Shown here: piece after piece, positions 9,901 through 17,209 of the stretch
Position numbering within the stretch: position 1 is the first letter of the stretch
Layout: each line of letters opens with the position of its first letter
Origin: Chryseobacterium shigense
GTDB taxonomy: Bacteria > Bacteroidota > Bacteroidia > Flavobacteriales > Weeksellaceae
Assembly: GCF_900156575.1 (NCBI RefSeq)
Contig: NZ_FTNY01000003.1
Span: 124,001-188,000 of the forward strand
Reading direction: 5' to 3'
DNA length: 64,000 bases
The notes under the pieces: generated by a model
Seen by the model: the letters and a program-made list of their open reading frames with translations, nothing else
The model's database searches: none
What the model was told of the DNA's origin: nothing
Translations under genes and position numbers: made by a program

Positions 9901-10109
9901 TCAATGAAAAAGATATTATGATCTCAGAGAGAGGACAGAGCCATATCTTCAGACCGGATCGTATTCTGAAAGGAGAAGAAGGTTATATTATCGTTGATTT
10001 TAAAACCGGTGAACAGACAGAAAAAAACGAACTTCAGATTGAAAGATATAAAAATATCCTGGAAGGTTTGGGAAGAAAGGTTTTAAAGACGCAGCTTATT
10101 TACCTCTAG
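6969..10109 (+). CDS. UvrD-family helicase with C-terminal nuclease (AddA/RecB-like)
   Basis: This 1046-residue protein has a complete superfamily 1A helicase core. The Walker A motif ASAGSGKT is at residues 10-17, motif II FDEFQDTSE near 397, motif III GDPKQSIYRF near 431, motif V VQIMTIHKSKGLEF near 740 and motif VI VATTRP near 820. The C-terminus has the RecB/AddA nuclease pattern, with GLFVHELLSK, RPDRI near 995, IIVDFKTG near 1009 and a QIERY helix. Such enzymes process double-strand ends for RecA-dependent repair. The AddB/RecC-like partner is not adjacent in this window. The gene is monocistronic, and the next plus-strand element is the DnaA-box cluster just after its stop. Confidence 0.9.
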   Translation: MQNSYTVINASAGSGKTYALVQRLLMICLRYPNQQQSIRNILALTFTNKAANEMKERILSWLGNFSADNFADNGDLKNIQKAFEADGLRITIDELHVRSKKLLDYVLHNYSTLNIGTIDRFNSRLVRSFSYELGLAKNFNLEIDAEPFLIEAVDKMLDQIGENESISNSFMDYVDYSLENNERINLNKNLYDSAKEFVKDIHYEHLKSNKSFDDTNYENIKNTLRKEIIQNKKQSADIAARSVELFRSRNIEIEDFAQGKNGIGGFFTKVQDFYAQKRPGFPFPTTQEESVVNNYRKGASSKSKSKEPEIFEILDQLLDNRMQLILLYIETQKKEKILSALLPLKVNKDIQDELKKIEEENDLVLLSKFNILINENLKNEPSAFIYEKVGSQFQHYFFDEFQDTSELQWQNFVPLRDHSVSSENTSFTLVGDPKQSIYRFRGGESKLMLDIINKKEFSPKQATLYVLKDNWRSAKNIVQFNNELYRYHSQDLEEEHRNIFGEDAEQSPRSQIEGRVKVSLIENLTNDDFYNDTSEKMRKDIQESLDNGFKFSDITILCRGNFDIFSYSQKLGNLKVKYRGEETNIKTISDKGLTLELSNTLKAVIEFLRWEINPKNRPNLIMMMYYLNTLGRIHMEDFTLEMKEILELETHEEILQFVKEKYSLKLKQENFPRFNLYNFVEYYINEFAVDNKETDFLLNFLEMLFNFTQNAGASTKEFLKYWDEEASGYTIQASENIDAVQIMTIHKSKGLEFPIVFIPMMNKNRDGEFTNWFDTNNDDALKSVNINQFSKNLEVYDEEIEAFNKKNSYKNLIDRLCLQYVATTRPVEQLFFYLQKANKTSNNLELLEFFNGKNKEEADEFDLYEVRPEMLKKHSKDKTSLFKTKDIQNLKNINENRSSIKIATPSKNYQVRNEKVRIGLFVHELLSKINTEKDTAKVLESYVLDGQITWEEKTEIQETLIQIIQKYAEFFDEKWEVINEKDIMISERGQSHIFRPDRILKGEEGYIIVDFKTGEQTEKNELQIERYKNILEGLGRKVLKTQLIYL

Positions 10110-10115
10110 AAAAGG

Positions 10116-10285
10116 TTTTCCACAAAGTTTTCCACAATCTAATGTTGATAACTACGCAAAAACCACATAACACACTGATTAACAAAACAATAATTTTAAT
10201 TAAAAAAGAGACTTATTCCCCATAACTCTCAAGAAACCCTGAAAATCATTGTGGATAACTTTATATTTTATCAACATTGTCCACA
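10116..10285. other. Cluster of six DnaA-box-like 9-mers (candidate oriC or DnaA-binding locus)
   Basis: The spacer after the helicase gene holds TTTTCCACA at 10116-10124 and 10128-10136, TGTTGATAA at 10143-10151, TGTGGATAA at 10250-10258, TTATCAACA at 10268-10276 and TTGTCCACA at 10277-10285. Read in the proper strand, one equals the bacterial DnaA consensus TTATCCACA and the other five differ by a single base. Orientations run forward, forward, reverse, reverse, forward, forward, around an AT-rich gap of about 100 bp (10152-10249). This density and symmetry resemble a chromosomal origin. dnaA is not in the window and gene orientation around it is mixed, so a DnaA-titration or regulatory site is also possible. 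Confidence 0.55.
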
Positions 10286-10303
10286 ACTTGATTCCAGTAA
10301 AAC

Positions 10304-10344
10304 AAAAACCGCCCGGCCGTTCTTCGAACGGCCGGGCGGTTTTA
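10304..10344. terminator. Strong bidirectional terminator
   Basis: An 18-bp perfect stem (AAAACCGCCCGGCCGTTC and its complement) has a 3-base loop and is flanked by A-rich and T-rich ends. It sits between the convergent helicase gene and the ferritin gene, and beside the DnaA-box cluster. Confidence 0.9.
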
Positions 10345-10357
10345 GCTTATTATGTAT

Positions 10358-10867
10358 TTAAGCTTTTGTAGCCGGTACAAATACTCTTTGAGATAATTCC
10401 TGGTCAAAAAGGTATAATGCAGATGGATTATCGCATACCATCTTGATTTTTGTTACATACTGTGAAGCGCTGGCTTCTTCTTCTACCTGTTCGTTGATGA
10501 ACCATTGCATAAAAGAGGTTGTTGCAAAATCACCTTCATCATTAGCATTTTTCACAATGTTGAAGATACTTCTGGTTACCTTTTTTTCGTGCTCCAATGC
10601 TTTTTCAAAAATATCAGTCGCATTTTCAAACTCGTGAGGAGGTTTTGCTATTTCGCCGATGATGATCTCTCCGCCTACATCATTTAAAAAATCAAACATT
10701 TTATCCGCATGCATCAATTCTTCTTTGCTCTGAACTCTGAAATAATTCGCAATACCATCAAGGTCTTTTCCTGAAAACCAGGCAGACATGGAAAGGTAAT
10801 ATTGTGCTGCATATTGTTCGTGAGCTATCTGTTCGTTAATTAACGTTGCAATTTTTTCGCTGATCAT
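10358..10867 (-). CDS. ftnA: Non-haem ferritin
   Basis: This 169-residue ferritin begins MISEKIATLINEQIAHEQYA. An upstream in-frame start at 10897 lies inside the promoter and is rejected. All ferroxidase and iron-site residues of bacterial FtnA are present at equivalent positions: E17, E50, H53, E94, Q127 and E130, with Y24. The protein should form a 24-subunit cytoplasmic cage that oxidises and stores iron. It is monocistronic, with its own promoter at 10885-10914 and the strong terminator at 10304. No Fur-box-like palindrome was recognised. Confidence 0.95.
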   Translation of the reverse strand: MISEKIATLINEQIAHEQYAAQYYLSMSAWFSGKDLDGIANYFRVQSKEELMHADKMFDFLNDVGGEIIIGEIAKPPHEFENATDIFEKALEHEKKVTRSIFNIVKNANDEGDFATTSFMQWFINEQVEEEASASQYVTKIKMVCDNPSALYLFDQELSQRVFVPATKA

Positions 10868-10884
10868 AAGTATAAATTTATAGT

Positions 10885-10914
10885 CAAAAATAAGCAATAA
10901 AAGCCCGAAATCAA
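10885..10914 (-). promoter_or_regulatory. Bacteroidota-type promoter of ferritin
   Basis: On the minus strand, TTG (10912-10914) is separated by exactly 19 bases from TATTTTTG (10885-10892). This matches the TTG/TAnnTTTG consensus. The start codon is 18 bases downstream of the -7 box. Confidence 0.65.
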
Positions 10915-10936
10915 AAGTTTTAATGAAAATTAATAC

Positions 10937-10964
10937 AAAAAGGACGGGTATTTCCCCGTCCTTT
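10937..10964 (-). terminator. Terminator of the Spy-like gene
   Basis: AAAGGACGGG and CCCGTCCTTT form a 10-bp stem with a 6-base loop. A short U-run follows on the minus strand, 30 bp after the stop of the Spy-like gene. Confidence 0.8.
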
Positions 10965-10993
10965 CCACATTAAAAAATCAAAATTATGAACGC

Positions 10994-11446
10994 TTAATTA
11001 GCTGTTGGAGCTGCAGTATTCATAGGCTTCTTCATCATTTTTCTGTCCTTCATCGCTGTCTTTCTCTGCTCCATCTTCGCTTTTCTGTCGGCCTGCCATT
11101 TATCATACTGGTCCGGAGTCAGAATTTTCTTCATATCTGCATCCATCTGAGCTCTCTTAGCTTTCATATCCTCCATTTTGGCCTGTCTGGCATCCTTGTT
11201 CTTATCAAAGTCTGCTTTCATTTCAGATTTTCTCTTTTCATGAAGCGCTTTTATCTGTGCTACCTGAGACTGGTTCAGGTTAAGATCTTTCTGCATCTGA
11301 TCCATATGCTCCTGATGCTTTTGCTCCATTTTTTGATGCATCTCTGCTCTTTTTGCCTGTTTGTCCTGTGGAGTTGTCGTGGTCTGTTGAGCCATTGCAA
11401 AACCTCCTATTCCAATAAATGCTATTGCTAAAACTAATTTTTTCAT
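10994..11446 (-). CDS. Spy/CpxP-like secreted helical protein
   Basis: This 150-residue protein has a signal peptide (MKKLVLAIAFIGIGGFAMAQ) and a mature part that is almost entirely charged helix, rich in K, M, Q, E and D. It contains the LNLNQSQVAQIKALHEKRK and ILTPDQYDKW segments typical of LTXXQ/Spy-like periplasmic chaperones. Members bind misfolded proteins or sense envelope stress, but this is inferred from the family only. It is monocistronic, with a terminator 30 bp downstream. The composition is biased enough that a simple coiled-coil protein is an alternative. Confidence 0.75.
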   Translation of the reverse strand: MKKLVLAIAFIGIGGFAMAQQTTTTPQDKQAKRAEMHQKMEQKHQEHMDQMQKDLNLNQSQVAQIKALHEKRKSEMKADFDKNKDARQAKMEDMKAKRAQMDADMKKILTPDQYDKWQADRKAKMEQRKTAMKDRKMMKKPMNTAAPTAN

Positions 11447-11563
11447 CTTAAAAAATATTTAATTAATTGTTATATACCTTTTTGATTAATAGTTAAAAGA
11501 GAAGTTAAATCAGAATATTCATAAAAAATGTTAAATTTAAATACTAAAATCATAAATAGAAAA

Positions 11564-11593
11564 TAAAAAAGGACAGATCCTAAAATCTGCCCT
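11564..11593 (-). terminator. Terminator of the GGFR-repeat gene
   Basis: AGGGCAGAT and ATCTGTCCT (minus strand) form a 9-bp stem including one G-U pair, followed by TTTTTT. It lies 29 bp after the stop of the gene starting at 12603. Confidence 0.75.
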
Positions 11594-11622
11594 TCACACC
11601 ACTTAAATATAATATATGAAAA

Positions 11623-12603
11623 TTATTTATTGCTGACTAATCTGTTTCTGAAACCTCCCCCATTACTATTCTGATTCTGCGGACTGGAAGTTGAATTTTC
11701 AGATCGGGAACTGCCATTGTTTCCTCTAAATCCTCCGCTGTTATTTTCTCTTCGCGGGGTATTTTCTCTTTTCACTTCATTGCTGCCTCTGAATCCTCCA
11801 TTATTTCCAGATCCACCTCTGGTTCCGTTATTTTCAGAATTTCCTCTGAATCCGCCCCCATTATTACTTCTCACCCCATTATTTTCATTACGGAATCCCC
11901 CTGAATCATCACGTCTGTTACCGGCTTGATTACGAAATCCTCCTGAAGAACCACTCTCTCTTACAGGCCCTCTGAATCCGTTATTAGATCGATCACTCGT
12001 TCTGATCACATTAAAAGTAGGATTATCTACTCTTCTCACTCTTGATCTGTCTACCCGGTATACATTGATATTGATATTTCTGTATCTCGGCATTACGGTA
12101 TACCTTGGGGCATAATAGGTTCTTCTGTAGTTCTGGAAGTAAGCGACAGGGCTCGCTCCACGGTAGTAATTATTTTGGAAAACAACAAATACTCTTGGTC
12201 CTAAAATTCTTTCCAGAGCGTAGAATCGGTCATAATACCATCTGTCCGGGTTATATCTGTAAAAATTATCCCATGTAGAGAAACTTACATATAAATTATT
12301 CAGACTCATGATCTGATCCATCTGCCATCGGTTCAGTCTGTTTTCTCTGAAAAAGACATTCCAGTTGATATTGGTAATACTGTTTCTGTAGTCATTATAA
12401 TATCCCTGATAATAATCACTAGGATAATAGTCCTGAGGATAGTTGTAATAATAATCGTCCGGGAAATAATTTCTGTCGTCCTCATCGGTGTAGCCTCCTC
12501 CATTCTGATAATATCCGTCATCTCCCCATCCGTTATTTGGATACTGCTGGGCGGAAGACAAAGCTGCCAGTCCCAGAGCTAATCCCAAAAGTATTTTTTT
12601 CAT
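11623..12603 (-). CDS. Secreted low-complexity protein with GGFR repeats
   Basis: This 326-residue protein has a signal peptide (MKKILLGLALGLAALSSAQ). Residues 20-75 are extremely rich in Tyr, Asp and Asn (YYYNYPQDYYPSDYY). A more ordinary central domain follows (about 76-185, with several aromatic residues and ILGPRVFVVFQNNYYRG). The last 130 residues are Gly/Asn/Arg/Ser-rich, with seven GFR[GN] units, mostly GGFR, spaced about 15-25 residues apart. The tail should be disordered and positively charged. No enzyme motif is seen. Related aromatic/basic proteins in Bacteroidota are annotated only as hypothetical. It could act at the surface or in the matrix, but that is a guess. Confidence 0.7.
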   Translation of the reverse strand: MKKILLGLALGLAALSSAQQYPNNGWGDDGYYQNGGGYTDEDDRNYFPDDYYYNYPQDYYPSDYYQGYYNDYRNSITNINWNVFFRENRLNRWQMDQIMSLNNLYVSFSTWDNFYRYNPDRWYYDRFYALERILGPRVFVVFQNNYYRGASPVAYFQNYRRTYYAPRYTVMPRYRNININVYRVDRSRVRRVDNPTFNVIRTSDRSNNGFRGPVRESGSSGGFRNQAGNRRDDSGGFRNENNGVRSNNGGGFRGNSENNGTRGGSGNNGGFRGSNEVKRENTPRRENNSGGFRGNNGSSRSENSTSSPQNQNSNGGGFRNRLVSNK

Positions 12604-12668
12604 CTCTATAGTCGTTAATTGGTTAGTATATAGTAGAATATCTCTATTCTATCTTTTGGATATAAATA

Positions 12669-12703
12669 AAAAAAAGAAGTTAAATCCTGAGATCAAACTT
12701 CTT
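12669..12703 (-). terminator. Terminator of malQ
   Basis: On the minus strand, AGAAGTT and AACTTCT form a 7-bp stem followed by a T-run of seven, about 40 bp after the malQ stop. Confidence 0.6.
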
Positions 12704-12742
12704 TTGAATTATAGTTAACCAATTGATAATCAATTGTTAAAT

Positions 12743-15397
12743 TTATGCTCTTCCACTATCTTTTATCCAATAGGCAATCTTTTGATTGAAAGTCTCCTTT
12801 CCTTTCAGGTCCTCAAGCTTCAGATGCATCCTGTATCGCCAGTAATGAGGGAAAACTGCAGGATTATTAATTCTTTCATTATCCATATTCGGATTGGTAA
12901 GCTCAGGATCAGTAGCCATAAACTCCTGGATTGGAAAAATAGCCAGCATCGCATCATTGTAAAGATGTTGTTTCATAATAATTTCAGCCAGATGACAATC
13001 CATTTCGTCAGGAGCTTTTCCGTACTGAATAAGCTGTTGGTTGAAATATTTCTGTGTCAAAGCAGGATCTTCTTTCCACCACTGTCTCAGCGTAGAGCTG
13101 TCATGGGAAGAAGCGGTCACCACATTCATATAATCTGCATTTTTGGGATTATAAAACGGAATATTATCTGACGGCATACGCTGCACTTTCAGGGCAATAA
13201 TAGCCAGTTCATCCATCGCAACAGGCACACATGCAGGAACCATTCCCAGATCTTCACCACAGATCAGCATTTTTGTGGCATTCAGAATAACCGGAAGTTT
13301 TTCCATCGCTTTTTCGTACCACAAATGATCCTGTCTTCTGAAGAAATAGTCGTGGTAAAGGTCATAGATTGCTTTTTGCTCCCACTCCGGCAAATATTTA
13401 TAGGAATCGGTGCTGTAAACATTAAATCTTGGATGATATACCGTTTCACCGTTTCTTTCCTCGGTCAGGAACAAGACATTCGCACATAAAGAAACAAGTT
13501 TTTCTTCCAGAGCACCTTTCGGATTCTTTTTGAAAAAATCAGTCAGCTTTCTTTGGGTATCAAATTCTTCTTTGAATGAATACGTTCCATCATTATTATG
13601 GTTGATAAATTCAAGGACCTGATTGCTGTTTTCACCAAAATACTCCCAAAGAATCCTATCATTAATATAGGGTGTGCAATAGCGGTTAAAATCAAACGGA
13701 ATATGTCTCGCTTTGAATTCTTCCAACACCACAGGAACGGCAGGATAAAAGTACCCTAAAATTCCTTGTGTAGCAGATACAGGCATTCTCCAGATTCTGA
13801 AAAAGCCCAAAATATGATCAATCCGCATTGCATCAAAATACTGCTCCAGTGCTTTAAACCTGTTTTTCCACCATCGGTAATCATCTTCCTTCATCGCTTC
13901 CCAGTTATACGTAGGGAATTCCCAGTTCTGCCCCAGTTCTGTAAACTGATCCGGTGGAGCCCCTGCCTGGAAATCCATTCCGAACAACTCAGGTTCCGTC
14001 CAAGCTTCCACAGAATATCTGTAGATACCGATGGGAAGATCTCCCTTCAATGAAACTCCTAAACCGTGGGTATACTCTACCGCATCCTTTAACTGAAGAT
14101 GAAGCTGATATTGTACCCATGCATGAAGCATGGAAGCATCATAATCTTTACTTTTTACGGTAAAAAATTGTGAAATTTTTCCGGGAATATATTTTTTATG
14201 CGTTTTCCAGTCGTTGAAGTTGGGCGTTTTATATTTGTCCCGAAGCACACAAAAAGCGGCATACGGAACCAGCCAGTACTCATTGTCTTTGATAAACTTC
14301 TTGAAGTTACGGTCTTTATAAATTCTCTCTTTTTCTGCATTAAAAACCGCCTTTAAAAACTTCCATTTCCCGGCAATTACTTTTTCATAATCAATCAGAT
14401 CAAGGGCATTTAATGCTTCTTTCTCAGCGTGATACTCAGAAACTAATTCTTTCGGTAAATCATAATCAAGATTTTCCAGTGAAATATATTGGGGATGCAA
14501 TGCATACACAGAAACGGCTGCGTAAGGATAGGAGTCCGTCCATGAATAATTAGCCGTTGTATCATTAATCGGCAGGATCTGAATGATTCCGAGATTGGTT
14601 TCATTCGTCCAGTCAGCAAGCTTTTTAAGATCTGAAAACTCTCCCACTCCAAAACCATTCTCACTTCTCAACGAAAATACAGGAACCGCTACTCCGGCAT
14701 CATGATACATTTGGTAGGACCTGAATTTAAAATAATGATTGGAAACAATTTGCAGAACATCCGTATGCTGATTAGCAAGTGTAAATCTGTTTTCACCAGT
14801 CTCTACATCAATAACACGTCCTTCTTTTTTATCGTAGATACAATATTTATATTGAATAAATTCGTTCTCAGGAATCTCAACAGATGCTTCCCAAATCCCA
14901 AAATCAGTTTGAGAAAGATGAATCACTTTTTCATAATTCCAGTTTCCTAAAGAGGCCGTACTCCCGAACAATACAATTTTCCAGTTGGGATTGTAAACAG
15001 GCGCTTCGATCCTGAACAAATGGGTATGCTTTTTTAAAACCACCGCCTTTTCAGGAACAAACTGATTGAGCTTATTATAAAGGATCTTATTGTTTAAATA
15101 ATTCTCGGGAAAATTCTTACTATTCCATTCATCGAAAATAATAAACTCCTTATAGTTATGAGGAAAATTAAGATGATGCAGAACAAACTCTTCTCTCTGA
15201 ACGTTTCCTTTTTCGTCCGTAAGCTGATATTTGTATGAAATGGATTTCGAGAAATAATCTACCTCACATTTCCAAATGCCGTTTTCCGCATAAAATAGGG
15301 TATGAGTCTGGACCGCAGTACCTTTATCATCTACAATCAATAGCTGCAGATTTTGTCCGGCCTTTGCATTATATCCTACATTAAAGTATAACTTCAT
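12743..15397 (-). CDS. malQ: 4-alpha-glucanotransferase (amylomaltase, GH77) with CBM20 domains
   Basis: This 884-residue enzyme has two N-terminal starch-binding CBM20-like modules (about residues 1-105 and 125-235, the second with VLFGSTASLGNW). A GH77 barrel follows. Catalytic signatures are RIDHILGFFRIW near residue 525 (nucleophile Asp), CGEDLGMVP (acid/base Glu) and SSHDSSTLRQWW (third Asp). It transfers alpha-1,4-glucan segments between maltodextrins in the cytoplasm. CBM20-bearing MalQ of this length is typical of Bacteroidota and also of plant DPE2. No other maltose genes are next to it. It has its own terminator. Confidence 0.95.
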   Translation of the reverse strand: MKLYFNVGYNAKAGQNLQLLIVDDKGTAVQTHTLFYAENGIWKCEVDYFSKSISYKYQLTDEKGNVQREEFVLHHLNFPHNYKEFIIFDEWNSKNFPENYLNNKILYNKLNQFVPEKAVVLKKHTHLFRIEAPVYNPNWKIVLFGSTASLGNWNYEKVIHLSQTDFGIWEASVEIPENEFIQYKYCIYDKKEGRVIDVETGENRFTLANQHTDVLQIVSNHYFKFRSYQMYHDAGVAVPVFSLRSENGFGVGEFSDLKKLADWTNETNLGIIQILPINDTTANYSWTDSYPYAAVSVYALHPQYISLENLDYDLPKELVSEYHAEKEALNALDLIDYEKVIAGKWKFLKAVFNAEKERIYKDRNFKKFIKDNEYWLVPYAAFCVLRDKYKTPNFNDWKTHKKYIPGKISQFFTVKSKDYDASMLHAWVQYQLHLQLKDAVEYTHGLGVSLKGDLPIGIYRYSVEAWTEPELFGMDFQAGAPPDQFTELGQNWEFPTYNWEAMKEDDYRWWKNRFKALEQYFDAMRIDHILGFFRIWRMPVSATQGILGYFYPAVPVVLEEFKARHIPFDFNRYCTPYINDRILWEYFGENSNQVLEFINHNNDGTYSFKEEFDTQRKLTDFFKKNPKGALEEKLVSLCANVLFLTEERNGETVYHPRFNVYSTDSYKYLPEWEQKAIYDLYHDYFFRRQDHLWYEKAMEKLPVILNATKMLICGEDLGMVPACVPVAMDELAIIALKVQRMPSDNIPFYNPKNADYMNVVTASSHDSSTLRQWWKEDPALTQKYFNQQLIQYGKAPDEMDCHLAEIIMKQHLYNDAMLAIFPIQEFMATDPELTNPNMDNERINNPAVFPHYWRYRMHLKLEDLKGKETFNQKIAYWIKDSGRA

Positions 15398-15465
15398 CTA
15401 TATTTTTTTATAAAAATACATTTTAATATCGAAAAATAAAACTTATTCAAGATCAAATAATCATT

Positions 15466-15499
15466 AAAAAACCTTTCCAAAATAGGTTGAAAAGGTTTT
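15466..15499 (-). terminator. Terminator of the T9SS cargo gene
   Basis: AAAACCTTT and AAAGGTTTT form a 9-bp stem. The U-run follows on the minus strand, about 50 bp after the stop codon. Confidence 0.7.
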
Positions 15500-15546
15500 G
15501 TATTTTCATGGATTCAAAATCAATTAAGATCCAGAATTGAAACGTT

Positions 15547-16716
15547 TTATTCTGTAACTAAAATTTTCTTGTTTAAAAGAATCTTACCTGACTCCTCTGT
15601 AACGCTCACAATATATGCTCCGCTCACGAGACTTTTCAGATCAATTGGTTGGCTAAGTGAACCGTCTTTTACAGACAGACTCTGTTTCAATACATTTTTG
15701 CCGGAAATATCAAAAACAGTAAGGCTGAGATTTCCCTTTACAGCTTTATCATTGACACTGATGTTGATTACATGCTGATCTACTCTTGTCGGATAAATCT
15801 CGATGTTAGCAGCTGATGTATTGACTGAAGAAGTTCTTTCGTTGGCAAAATACTTACTGGCCAAGTCATAGATATGAGGTTTTTCATCACCTGGAAGAGA
15901 TTTTGCCTGAAGTGTAGCCAAATCAACTTCATACAGGCTGTCTCCTTTAGCACTTGCAATGACTACTTTTCCTTTGGCATTGACTGCTGAACCATTCACT
16001 GAATAATTCTCAGGAATACCGGAAATCTTACCTACAAATTTTGCCTTTAATTCTTTAGCAATGATTTTAAAAACATTTCCTGAGGCCGAAAAGACATAAA
16101 AATTATTATCAGCATCTCCAATCATATCACCTCCGAAACCGGTTTCCATAGCGGTAAATGAATTCTTTCCGTTTGCAACATCATCTTTAATGATTCCAAG
16201 GTCGCTCACAACATACTGACTTCCTTTTTTACTGATCTGCAACAGTTGCGTCCCCGCATTGTTGAGGGCATAGATATTTCCGTCATAGCCTGCCGTCATT
16301 CTTGTGATATGCGAATTAATATCACAGGAAGTTACTTTTGATACGGCATTGTCCACCAATGTAATTTCCTTTGTCTTCGCATTTAAAACATAAATATTAG
16401 ACGAAAACATGGGCATATACACGAGATTGTTGTTCAATGGATCATAAGCCAGAGCTGCCATGGTAACTGCCTGAGAATGGCTGTAGGAATTTTTATCTTC
16501 CACAATGCTACCTTTTCTTTCCTGAGAAAACACTTTTGCCGCAGTATCAGCAGAGAATATTTTTTCTCCTGAAGTACCTTTGGCCGCATCAATCACACGG
16601 AAATCACTGAAAACAATGCTGGAAGTATCTTTTCCTGCGATTGCAAAAAAATCCTGCTGTGCCTGAGCATTAGCGCCTATTGCAAGCAAAAAGAGAGGGA
16701 ATAGATGTTTTTTCAT
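15547..16716 (-). CDS. Secreted protein with T9SS type A sorting domain
   Basis: This 389-residue protein has a signal peptide (MKKHLFPLFLLAIGANAQAQ). The region at about 80-290 has repeated beta-strand blades with Asn-, Gly- and Asp-rich turns (for example TAGYDGNIYALNN, GDADNNFYVFSASG), probably a beta-propeller. The last 85 residues are a Por-secretion tail with YPTRVDQHVINISV, VFDISGKNVL, SGAYIVSV and a closing KKILVTE. This tail directs export through the type IX secretion system and anchoring at the cell surface. The cargo function is unknown. It is monocistronic. Confidence 0.88.
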   Translation of the reverse strand: MKKHLFPLFLLAIGANAQAQQDFFAIAGKDTSSIVFSDFRVIDAAKGTSGEKIFSADTAAKVFSQERKGSIVEDKNSYSHSQAVTMAALAYDPLNNNLVYMPMFSSNIYVLNAKTKEITLVDNAVSKVTSCDINSHITRMTAGYDGNIYALNNAGTQLLQISKKGSQYVVSDLGIIKDDVANGKNSFTAMETGFGGDMIGDADNNFYVFSASGNVFKIIAKELKAKFVGKISGIPENYSVNGSAVNAKGKVVIASAKGDSLYEVDLATLQAKSLPGDEKPHIYDLASKYFANERTSSVNTSAANIEIYPTRVDQHVINISVNDKAVKGNLSLTVFDISGKNVLKQSLSVKDGSLSQPIDLKSLVSGAYIVSVTEESGKILLNKKILVTE

Positions 16717-17111
16717 ACTATGTAGAATTTAGATTATTAATGATTTTAGTATGACTAAGTTACATATTTTCTCTATTGAATCATAAAAAAACAGCAGCAT
16801 TCACATAATATTTACACTCGTTTAATGTAAACGTTAGTATTTTGATAATTTATTCTTTTCCTACAACACAAATAGCACAATTTTTTCACAAATACCACTA
16901 TTTAAGGCAGTAATATTGGTGCTATCCTTTAAATAATTTTTGGAATTTGTATTTTTTTAAACGCAAAGGTTAATTAATTGAACAGTGTAATTTAGAGAAG
17001 CAAAGATTGCCGGCTCCGCCGACGTGAGTAAGTTTTCCTTATTAAATCTGCAATATCCGCTGCATCTGCAAGAAACGGCGAGATAATAAGAAATTACTAA
17101 AATATCAGCAT
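16717..17111. other. Non-coding spacer, nothing definite
   Basis: This spacer of about 395 bp is AT-rich and has no plausible gene. It holds a short inverted repeat TTTACA/TGTAAA (16811-16831) and a patch with repeated ATCTGC-like words near 17045-17080, which may be a decayed copy of the repeat that follows at 17112. Confidence 0.4.
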
Positions 17112-17189
17112 AAAAAAACTCCCGCAGATCACACGGATTACAACAGATTGTTATGGTATTATCTGCAGAATCCAGGTGAGCTGCGGGAG
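17112..17189 (-). repeat. Long palindromic repeat, probable terminator of cysS
   Basis: CTCCCGCAG (17119-17127) and CTGCGGGAG (17181-17189) form a 9-bp stem around a 53-base loop that itself contains ATCTGC, ACAGATT and CGGATT words. On the minus strand it ends in TTTTTTTA, 20 bp after the cysS stop, so it can serve as a terminator. Its sequence resembles the AATCTG(T/C)G palindromic repeats scattered in flavobacterial intergenic DNA and is related to the element at 3424. Confidence 0.55.
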
Positions 17190-17209
17190 CTGTATTATTT
17201 ATTTCTTGA

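Noticed and set aside
12734..13171. 145-codon plus-strand frame antisense to malQ
   Set aside because: It lies opposite the conserved malQ C-terminus, with no family resemblance or promoter.
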